From Pseudomonadota bacterium (lineage in GTDB: Bacteria > Pseudomonadota > Gammaproteobacteria > Burkholderiales > Burkholderiaceae_C), in NCBI GenBank assembly GCA_023394015.1, contig JAEXBL010000248.1:1-5492 (forward strand): a stretch of DNA of 5,492 bases. The letters are read 5' to 3'. Under the pieces are notes generated by a model. It saw nothing but the letters and a program-made list of their open reading frames with translations. It was not told the DNA's origin and made no database searches. Positions 1 through 4,023 of this stretch are shown piece by piece. Both the position numbers and the translations under genes were made by a program. Each line of letters starts with the position of its first letter. The stretch's first letter is position 1.

Positions 1-297
1 GGCCTGCTGCCCGGCCGTGCCGCCGCGCACGGCCAGCAGGCGCAGGCGGTGGGCGTGCAGCAACTCGCCCACGCGCTGGAAGTCGATGGCGGCCTCGGCC
101 TGGTCCTCGGGCAGGGCGTCGAGGTCGAGCACCACGGCGTCGTCCTCGAAGAAGTCGGGCATCTCACCGTACTGCGCCTGCAACTCCTCGGCCAGCACGG
201 CCAGGTCGGCCGACTTCAGGCGCAGCGCCAGCAGCGGCAGGCTGGCGCTCTTGATCTCGAAGGTGGAAGGGCTGCGGCCGGCGAGGGCGACGGACAT
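1..297 (-). CDS. minC: Septum site-determining protein MinC, N-terminal part (runs off the left edge)
   Basis: MinC blocks FtsZ ring assembly away from midcell; it is held at the membrane by MinD and swept by MinE. The 99 residues visible begin MSVALAGRSPSTFEIKSASL and continue as an alternating strand/helix domain with LPLLALRLKSADL (about 20-32), an acidic stretch at about 49-53 (FFEDD) and LHAHRLRLLAVRG (about 82-94). This fits the MinC N-terminal FtsZ-inhibiting domain of beta-proteobacteria; the C-terminal MinD-binding domain lies outside the window. The ATG at 297-295 is chosen because the FEIKSASLPLL strand begins soon after it. No clear Shine-Dalgarno sequence precedes it. minD and minE would be expected further left, but this cannot be seen. 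The family call comes from recalled pattern, not a search. Confidence 0.82.
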   Translation of the reverse strand, partial: MSVALAGRSPSTFEIKSASLPLLALRLKSADLAVLAEELQAQYGEMPDFFEDDAVVLDLDALPEDQAEAAIDFQRVGELLHAHRLRLLAVRGGTAGQQA

Positions 298-365
298 GGG
301 CGCGACGAAGCGACGAGGAAAGCGTCGGAGAAGGCGGTCCGCGGCGCGGACGACAAAGCCGGCCG

Positions 366-374
366 ATCTTAACA
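366..374 (-). promoter_or_regulatory. Possible extended -10 promoter for minC
   Basis: Read on the minus strand this is TGTTAAGAT, an extended -10 (TGn plus TAAGAT, 4 of 6 matches to TATAAT). No good -35 is found at 16-18 bp, which extended -10 promoters can tolerate. Transcription would begin near 359, giving a leader of roughly 60 nt before the minC ATG. It is the only plausible promoter I see in the 120 bp upstream of minC. The support is motif only. Confidence 0.35.
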
Positions 375-474
375 GTCGCGCCGCGCAATAAGGGGGGCCG
401 GGCGTGGCCCGGTGTAACAGGCTTTGCGGTGGTTCAGCGGGGCTTTCGGCGCGGCGCTGTCTTGTCTCTTTGGT

Positions 475-525
475 CTTTTATAAAAGGTAGTAGTCGTAGT
501 AGGTGCCCTGCACTTTTGTGGACAA
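475..525. other. Candidate origin unwinding element (AT palindrome, TAG trios, GC spacer, DnaA box)
   Basis: The order of parts on the plus strand is: a perfect 12-bp palindrome CTTTTATAAAAG (475-486); five trinucleotides TAG TAG TCG TAG TAG (488-502), four of which fit the DnaA-trio pattern; a GC-rich spacer with the small dyad GTGC-CCT-GCAC (503-513); then TGTGGACAA (517-525), the reverse complement of TTGTCCACA. The bacterial basal unwinding system described for oriC has the same order: DnaA boxes, GC-rich tract, DnaA-trios (3'-[G/A]AT repeats) and AT-rich DNA. The 14-nt gap between the last trio and the box seems long to me, and one triplet is TCG. Function is inferred from architecture. 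Confidence 0.5.
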
Positions 526-571
526 GCCGCGCCAGGCCAATGCCGGCAAGGGTTTGCGGGCGGTGGCGCCC

Positions 572-580
572 TGTGGGCAA
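572..580 (-). promoter_or_regulatory. DnaA-box-like nonamer with one mismatch
   Basis: On the minus strand this reads TTGCCCACA, one base from TTGTCCACA. It stands 55 bp from the box at 517-525 and in the same orientation. Alone it would not be reported; its value is as part of the cluster of four. Confidence 0.35.
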
Positions 581-633
581 GCGCGGCGTTGGCCGCCGGC
601 CGGTGGGGAACAACTTGGCGGCCGGCGCCGCCG

Positions 634-672
634 CTGTGGACAAGCCCGCCCTTGTGCCAGCCTTGTCCACAG
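634..672. repeat. 11-bp perfect inverted repeat made of two facing DnaA-box-like nonamers
   Basis: CTGTGGACAAG at 634-644 and CTTGTCCACAG at 662-672 are perfect reverse complements separated by 17 nt. Each arm contains the nonamer TTGTCCACA (635-643 on minus, 663-671 on plus), the form of DnaA box typical of high-GC genomes and one base from the E. coli TTATCCACA. The repeat lies just beyond the stop of the DUF2788 gene, so it could also form a hairpin in that transcript, but no U tract follows on the minus strand, which argues against an intrinsic terminator. A paired protein-binding site is the likelier reading. Confidence 0.5.
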
Positions 673-683
673 GCTTGTTCAGC

Positions 684-893
684 CTACTTTTCCAGAATCC
701 ACTGGATGATGCCCTTGGCGATGAAGCCCACCATGCCGAAGGCCAGCGCCAGGAACAGCACGAAGGTGCCGAACTTGCCGGCCTTGGCCTCCCAGGCCAG
801 CTGGGCGACGATGAAGATCGTGTAGAGCATGAACGCGCCCACGCCAAAGGTGAGGCCGAACCAGGCGATCTGCTCTTCGGTGAAGCCGAACAT
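684..893 (-). CDS. DUF2788 family small membrane protein
   Basis: This 69-residue protein, beginning MFGFTEEQIAWFGLTFGVGA, is of unknown function. It has two hydrophobic segments (about 10-32 and 42-64) joined by a short polar turn WEAKAGKFG (34-42), so it is probably an inner-membrane hairpin. Length and the two-helix pattern fit DUF2788 from beta-proteobacteria, as I recall the family. The ATG at 893-891 is chosen over a longer frame because it follows the upstream stop by one base (TGA-G-ATG) and has GGAAGGAG about 9 nt before it. It is almost certainly translated with the upstream DUF2189 gene. No function can be deduced from sequence. Confidence 0.85.
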   Translation of the reverse strand: MFGFTEEQIAWFGLTFGVGAFMLYTIFIVAQLAWEAKAGKFGTFVLFLALAFGMVGFIAKGIIQWILEK

Positions 894-894
894 C

Positions 895-1761
895 TCAGCG
901 CGCTCCTTCCGGCGGCTGGCGCTCGGGCAGCGCGGACGCATCCACCAGCGCGCGGTAGGCGTGCCAGCTGGCATGGCCCAGCCAGGGCAGCACGATCACC
1001 AGGCCCAGCAGGGCGGTGGCCATGCCCAGCAGCGTCAGGCCCATGATCAGCGCCGCCCACAGCGCCAGCGCGCCGGGGTTGCGCAGCACCGTCTTCCAGC
1101 TGGTCAGCACGGCCTGCAGCACGTCGACGCGGCGGTCCAGCAGCAGCGGCATGCTGACCACGCTGGAGGCGAACAGCGGCGCCGCCATCAGCGCGCCCAT
1201 GGTCAGCCACAGCTCGAACAAATGGCCGCCGGGCGCCAGCACCACGTGGCGCACGAAGTCCATCGGCGTGTACACCAGCTGGGGCGCCATCAGGGTGATC
1301 AGCGCGGCGCTGGTCAGCACCCAGCCGGTGCCGGCCAGCGACAGCAGCAGGCCGAAACGGACCAGGCTCCAGTAGCCGCCGTGCACGGCAAAGCGCGAGT
1401 ACTGCCAGCGCGTCCAGGTGCGGGCGATGGTGCGCCAGTCGGCCGGTTCGCCGCACTCCAGCGCCCGGCTCAGCGCATACAGGCTGGTGGCCAGCACCGG
1501 CGCCACCACCAGAAAGCCCGAGAAGGCACCGGCCAGCAGCCAGAACTGGTCGCCCGCCAGCAGCACCAGCAGCGCGCCAAAGGCCGCCAGCACCAGCCCG
1601 TGCAAGAGGCTGGGCAGGCCGACGCGCCACACATCGCGCCAGCCCAGCGCCAGCCAGTGCAGAGGCGCCGTCAGCGCCACTGGGCGCACGCTGGGCAGTT
1701 TCAGGGTACCGCGCGGCGGGCGCGGCGGCAGCGGTGGAGGAGGTGGGGCGGTGTAGGGCAC
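895..1761 (-). CDS. DUF2189 family integral membrane protein
   Basis: This 288-residue protein has a proline-rich cytoplasm-type start (residues 5-16), then LPSVRPV (22-28) and five or so hydrophobic spans at roughly 50-69, 74-98, 136-158, 182-207 and 231-260. The stretch SMPLLLDRRVDVLQAVLTSW (203-222) and the terminal GHASWHAYRALVD (262-274) are features I associate with DUF2189 (COG5473, predicted membrane proteins); function is unknown. The start is a GTG at 1761-1759, the only candidate after an in-frame TAA four codons upstream that keeps the full N-terminus. It has no good Shine-Dalgarno sequence. The gene ends one base before DUF2788, so the two form an operon. The last 10 residues are hydrophilic. 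Confidence 0.8.
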   Translation of the reverse strand: MPYTAPPPPPLPPRPPRGTLKLPSVRPVALTAPLHWLALGWRDVWRVGLPSLLHGLVLAAFGALLVLLAGDQFWLLAGAFSGFLVVAPVLATSLYALSRALECGEPADWRTIARTWTRWQYSRFAVHGGYWSLVRFGLLLSLAGTGWVLTSAALITLMAPQLVYTPMDFVRHVVLAPGGHLFELWLTMGALMAAPLFASSVVSMPLLLDRRVDVLQAVLTSWKTVLRNPGALALWAALIMGLTLLGMATALLGLVIVLPWLGHASWHAYRALVDASALPERQPPEGAR

Positions 1762-1784
1762 GGTGGCCGCAGCTTAAGACAAAA

Positions 1785-1807
1785 CCGGCGCTGCCGCGAA
1801 GCGCCGG
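1785..1807 (-). terminator. Rho-independent terminator next to the DUF2189 start
   Basis: CCGGCGCT and AGCGCCGG form an 8-bp GC-rich stem with a 7-nt loop. On the minus strand it is followed directly by TTTTGTCTT, the classic U-rich tail. It would end transcripts leaving the lipoprotein gene and sits immediately before the DUF2189 gene. Confidence 0.7.
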
Positions 1808-1842
1808 GTCATGGTGGCAGGGCTGCGGCCAATGAATGAAAT

Positions 1843-1879
1843 CGGCTGCCCGCGCCTGTGCACCAGGCGCGGGTAGCCG
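1843..1879 (-). terminator. Long GC-rich hairpin, probable terminator of the lipoprotein gene
   Basis: A 16-bp stem (1843-1858 with 1864-1879, one G-T wobble) closes on a 5-nt loop TGCAC. On the minus strand it is followed by ATTTCATTCATTG, a moderately T-rich tail. It lies about 55 bp beyond the lipoprotein stop. The tail is weaker than that of the second hairpin at 1785-1807, so the two may act in tandem. Confidence 0.6.
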
Positions 1880-1934
1880 TGCAACCGACGGGCGTTCGAT
1901 GCGGCTGCCGTCGCTTCGACCGGGCTGGGCGCGC

Positions 1935-2267
1935 TCAGCGGCCCAGTGCGTTCATGGTTTCCTGGTCCAGCCGGCCGGTGCCGACCAGGCCTTCGTCGCG
2001 CTGGAACTGGCGCAGCGCGTTGGCCGTGCGCGGGCCGGGGATGCCGTCCACCACGCCGGGGTCGTAGCCCTTGTCCAGCAAGCGCTGTTGTGCCTCGCGC
2101 ACGGTCAGGCGCACGGGGGTGTCGTCGGCCGGGGCGGTGACGGGCGCGGGCGCCGGCGTGGCGGCCGGTGCGGTGGGGGCGGCCGGCGCGGCGGGCTCGG
2201 AAGCGCAGGCGGCCAAGAGGGCCAGGGGCGCGGCCAGGGCAAGCAGGCGGGTCAGGGCGGTGTTCAC
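1935..2267 (-). CDS. Lipoprotein with a single peptidoglycan-binding (PG_binding_1) domain
   Basis: This 110-residue protein has a lipoprotein signal ending LALLAAC, with the lipidated Cys at 21 followed by Ala, which would route it to the outer membrane under the usual +2 rule. A low-complexity Ala/Pro/Thr linker follows (22-48). A peptidoglycan-binding domain fills the rest (53-109): AQQRLLDKGYDPGVVDG, GPRTANALRQFQ and TGRLDQETMNAL show the family's AQ..L, DG..G..T..A...FQ and TG.LD..T pattern. There is no catalytic domain, so it probably tethers the outer membrane to murein or acts as a partner. The GTG at 2267-2265 is chosen because AAGGAA lies 7 nt before it and the signal peptide begins there; a longer frame upstream has no signal. 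Confidence 0.85.
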   Translation of the reverse strand: MNTALTRLLALAAPLALLAACASEPAAPAAPTAPAATPAPAPVTAPADDTPVRLTVREAQQRLLDKGYDPGVVDGIPGPRTANALRQFQRDEGLVGTGRLDQETMNALGR

Positions 2268-2338
2268 AGCGTTTTTCCTTCGCGTTGAGCGTTGAGGGGT
2301 TTCAGCGCACCGGGGCGCGCTGGCCGGAGGCCACCGTA

Positions 2339-2366
2339 GTCTTACACTTTGACGCGCTAATGACAA
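2339..2366 (-). promoter_or_regulatory. Possible sigma-70 promoter of the lipoprotein gene
   Basis: On the minus strand, TTGTCA (2366-2361, 5 of 6 to TTGACA) is followed after 16 bp by TAAGAC (2344-2339), part of TGTAAGACT. Transcription would begin near 2332, leaving a 5' leader of about 65 nt before the GTG. It lies between the terminator at 2411-2445 and the gene, as an independent promoter should. The -10 is weak. Confidence 0.4.
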
Positions 2367-2410
2367 ATGGGTGGCAAAGCGGTCCAGCGGACGGGTGTGT
2401 CCGCAAGAAG

Positions 2411-2445
2411 AAAGGCCGGCAGCCGCTGAAGCGGTGCCGGCCTTT
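2411..2445 (-). terminator. Strong rho-independent terminator after the Spy/CpxP-like gene
   Basis: AAAGGCCGGCA (2411-2421) pairs perfectly with TGCCGGCCTTT (2435-2445). Inside, after one bulged G, CCGC pairs with GCGG around the loop TGAA, giving 15 paired bases. On the minus strand the stem ends in TTT and runs into CTTCTT, a U-rich tail. It lies about 70 bp past the stop of the gene at 2516-3058. The A-rich left flank (AAGAAG) means it might also work on the plus strand, but no plus-strand gene leads into it. Confidence 0.8.
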
Positions 2446-2515
2446 GGCGGTTGCTGACGTTGGTACTTCAACGCCCGTCGGGATTGCGGCTTGAAGCGTC
2501 AGCCGAATTAGGCCA

Positions 2516-3058
2516 TCAACGCCAGCCCATGCCCGGGCCGCCGCGTTGGCCGCCCCGCTTGCCATCGCGGGCGCCGCGCATCGCGCGCTGGTCGTACAGC
2601 TGTTGCTGCTCGGGGGTGAGCTGGGCGTAGAAGGCCTTCACGGCGTCGCCGCGCTGCTTCATGCGGGCCTGGCGCTCGACGGCGAACTGTTCCATGCGGT
2701 CGATGCGCTGCGGCGTGGTCAGCTGGGCGAACTCGTCGCGGTTCATGCGCGGGCGCTGGGCCAGGCGGTCGGCCGGTGGCTGCATGGCGGCGGCGTAGGT
2801 GCTCCAGGCGCCTTCCTGCGCCGGCGTCAGCTTCAGCTGCGCCTTCAGGTCGGCCATGCGCTGGGCGTGGCGCTCGGCCATGCGTTGCTGGCGCTGGGCC
2901 GGGTCCATGCGGGCGCGGCGCTCGGGCGGGACGGCGCGTTGGGTGGCGGCGGCTTCGCCGACGGCAGGTTGCACTGGCGCGGGGGCCTGGGCGAAGGCGG
3001 CGGCGGCGCTGGCGGCCAGCACGGTGGCGAGAAACAGGCGCTTGGGCTGCTGGGTCAT
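2516..3058 (-). CDS. Spy/CpxP-like periplasmic protein with two LTxxQ motifs
   Basis: This 180-residue protein starts with a Sec signal peptide (positive PKR, hydrophobic core, likely cleavage AFA|QA after 23). The mature chain has an Ala/Pro-rich lead-in, then mostly charged helices with LTPAQ at 77-81 and LTPEQ at 147-151, the repeated motif of Spy/CpxP chaperones and relatives that sense or buffer envelope stress, including metal stress. Several Met and His residues fall in the first helix (RMAERHAQRMADL, 59-71). The tail is Gly/Arg-rich (161-180). The ATG at 3058-3056 has AAGGAAG 6 nt upstream. The gene lies 174 bp after cueR on the same strand. A link to copper is suggested by position only. 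It is unlikely to be an enzyme. Confidence 0.75.
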   Translation of the reverse strand: MTQQPKRLFLATVLAASAAAAFAQAPAPVQPAVGEAAATQRAVPPERRARMDPAQRQQRMAERHAQRMADLKAQLKLTPAQEGAWSTYAAAMQPPADRLAQRPRMNRDEFAQLTTPQRIDRMEQFAVERQARMKQRGDAVKAFYAQLTPEQQQLYDQRAMRGARDGKRGGQRGGPGMGWR

Positions 3059-3232
3059 GGTGGACTTCCTTTCAAGGATCGGAACAACAAGGGATCGCGG
3101 CCGGCGGGGCGGTGGAGGTCAGAGGCCCTGGCTCGCCGGCTTGAAAGGCAGTGTGCGCGCCGCGTGTATCGCGCCGATCAGTGGCGCATGTCGGTTTGTA
3201 AAGAAGGATGAAATTGGGTGGGTGCGCGCCGT
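3059..3232. other. Intergenic region upstream of the Spy/CpxP-like gene
   Basis: Nothing coding is seen in these 174 bp. Minus-strand sequence around 3202-3197 reads TTTACA, and GATACA lies further down, but the spacing (26 bp) does not make a standard promoter; CCGACA-18 bp-GATACA is a weak alternative. A short dyad GCGCC-N7-GGCGC lies at 3171-3187. No intrinsic terminator follows cueR, so read-through from the copZ-cueR operon into the Spy-like gene is possible. Confidence 0.35.
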
Positions 3233-3649
3233 TCAGCGCCCGGCCAGCTCGTCCAGGATCGGGCACTCGGGCCGCGCGTCGCCATGGCAGTGCTGCAACA
3301 GGTTTTGCAGCGTGCGGCGCATGTCCTGCAGGGCGGCGATGCGGTTTTCGAGGTCGGCCACGTGCGCGGCGGCAACGCGCTTGACGTCGGCGCTGGCGCG
3401 CTGGCGGTCGCGCCACAGGCTCACCAGTTCGGCGATCTCGGCCATCGAGAAGCCCAGTTCGCGCCCGCGCTTGATGAAGCGCAGGGTGTGCACGTCGGCC
3501 GGCGTGTACTGGCGGTAGCCGGCCTCGGTGCGGGCCACCTCGCCCAGCAGGCCCAGCGCCTCGTAGTGGCGCACCATCTTGGCCGACACGCCCGAGGCCC
3601 TGGCCGCCTCGCCAATGTGCACCGGGGCGGCGGGCGCGGCGCCGCTCAT
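3233..3649 (-). CDS. cueR: Cu(I)-responsive MerR-family transcriptional regulator CueR
   Basis: This 138-residue protein has a winged helix-turn-helix (HIGEAARASGVSAKMVRHYE, 11-30, then GYRQYTPADV at 44-53), a long dimerisation helix (about 87-118), and a metal loop CHGDARPEC with Cys 121 and Cys 129 seven residues apart, as in E. coli CueR (Cys 112/120). Ser 86 in the sequence RASADVKR matches the Ser that marks monovalent-metal sensors (Ser 77 in E. coli), so Cu(I)/Ag(I) is preferred to Zn or Hg. The His/Cys tail seen in E. coli CueR is absent. The ATG overlaps the copZ stop as ATGA, with GAGGA touching the start, so translation is probably coupled. It would activate the two promoters between copZ and copA. 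Confidence 0.92.
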   Translation of the reverse strand: MSGAAPAAPVHIGEAARASGVSAKMVRHYEALGLLGEVARTEAGYRQYTPADVHTLRFIKRGRELGFSMAEIAELVSLWRDRQRASADVKRVAAAHVADLENRIAALQDMRRTLQNLLQHCHGDARPECPILDELAGR

Positions 3650-3843
3650 TCCTCGACCGCGTAGCCTTCTTCGCGGATGGCGGTGGCGATCAGCTCGCGC
3701 GGCTGGGTGGAATGCACTTCCACCAGGTTGCTGTCGCGGTCGATCTTCACATCGGCGCCGCCGTCGATTTGCTTGATGGCGCGGGTGACGGCGGCCTCGC
3801 AATGGCCGCAGGTCATGCCGGTGACGGTGAAGGACTGGTTCAT
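3646..3843 (-). CDS. copZ: Copper chaperone CopZ (single HMA domain)
   Basis: This 65-residue protein is one heavy-metal-associated ferredoxin-like domain. The motif GMTCGHC puts the Cu(I) ligands at Cys 12 and Cys 15; VTRAIKQIDG and VEVH supply the helix and strand that follow, and the chain ends EEGYAVEE with the usual Tyr near the metal loop. It carries Cu(I) in the cytoplasm, handing it to the N-terminal HMA domain of CopA and perhaps to CueR. The ATG at 3843-3841 has AAGGAA 6 nt upstream. It is first in the copZ-cueR operon, with a 4-bp overlap, and divergent from copA. The length is normal for CopZ. Confidence 0.92.
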   Translation of the reverse strand: MNQSFTVTGMTCGHCEAAVTRAIKQIDGGADVKIDRDSNLVEVHSTQPRELIATAIREEGYAVEE

Positions 3844-3883
3844 GGGGCGTTCCTTTCAGTCAAAAGTGCTTGCAATCGACGCG

Positions 3884-3914
3884 ATGATCCACCCTACCAT
3901 GGTGGGAAAGTCAA
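3884..3914 (-). promoter_or_regulatory. CueR-type promoter and operator of copZ-cueR
   Basis: On the minus strand, TTGACT (3914-3909) and GATCAT (3889-3884) are 19 bp apart, the overlong spacer that MerR-family activators correct. Across the spacer lies a dyad which on the plus strand is ACCCTAC-N7-GGAAAGT (3891-3911), three mismatches in all from ACCTTCC-N7-GGAAGGT. The centre contains the palindrome ACCATGGT. Initiation near 3877 would give a leader of about 33 nt carrying the copZ Shine-Dalgarno sequence. Confidence 0.78.
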
Positions 3915-3986
3915 GCGGCGCAGCGGGGCTCTTCTGTTTTGACAGCCGCAAGTGCCCGATCTGGCCAATGGAAGAAGCCCCCGGGC

Positions 3987-4017
3987 TTGACCTTGCCACC
4001 ATGTCAGCCTTCAAACT
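3987..4017 (+). promoter_or_regulatory. CueR-type promoter and operator of copA
   Basis: TTGACC (3987-3992) and CAAACT (4012-4017) are separated by 19 bp, the hallmark of MerR-family-activated promoters; E. coli copA also has TTGACC as its -35. The operator left half is ACCTTGC (3990-3996) and the centre is CACCATG (3997-4003), the same heptamer as at copZ, but the right half TCAGCCT is degenerate. The -10 ends 6 bp before the copA ATG, so transcription should start at or within a base or two of the start codon. Confidence 0.7.
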
Positions 4018-4023
4018 GCACGC

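Larger units (their letters stand above)
298..683. other. Gene-free region with origin-like elements between minC and the DUF2788 gene
   Basis: No credible gene lies in these 386 bp; open frames crossing it are biased-composition shadows. It holds, left to right: the minC leader and possible promoter, a G/C run near 391-408, an AT palindrome, TAG triplets, and four nonamers equal or close to TTGTCCACA (517-525, 572-580, 635-643, 663-671). This density of DnaA-box-like sites in about 155 bp, beside an AT-rich palindrome, resembles a replication origin or a DnaA-binding locus. No dnaA, rpmH, rnpA, parAB or plasmid rep gene can be seen nearby, so the role is inferred only. Confidence 0.5.
1762..1934. 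other. Intergenic region with tandem terminators and no gene
   Basis: This 173-bp gap separates the lipoprotein gene's stop from the GTG of the DUF2189 gene. Apart from the two hairpins annotated separately I see nothing coding. Only 23 bp lie between the second hairpin and the GTG, so a promoter for the DUF2189 operon must overlap the hairpins or rely on read-through. Confidence 0.5.

Noticed and set aside
488..502. TAG triplets as a simple microsatellite
   Set aside because: The tract is short and interrupted, and its position between an AT palindrome and a DnaA-like box fits a trio element better, though chance is not excluded.
634..672. Inverted repeat read as an intrinsic terminator of the DUF2189-DUF2788 operon
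   Set aside because: The 17-nt loop is long and no U tract follows on the minus strand; the arms are better explained as DnaA-box-like sites.
434..1630. 398-codon open frame on the minus strand covering the gap and the DUF2189 gene
   Set aside because: It is a +1-type shadow in GC-rich DNA, with Ala/Arg/Gly/Pro-biased composition and no domain pattern; the overlapping DUF2189 and DUF2788 frames have membrane helices, family motifs and ribosome sites.
829..1839. 336-codon plus-strand open frame
   Set aside because: It is antisense to the DUF2189 gene, very rich in Gln/His/Arg, and has no recognisable domain.
3939..3944. Perfect TTGACA on the plus strand between the two CueR promoters
   Set aside because: No -10-like hexamer lies 16-18 bp downstream (the sequence there is CTGGCCAA), so no third promoter is claimed.
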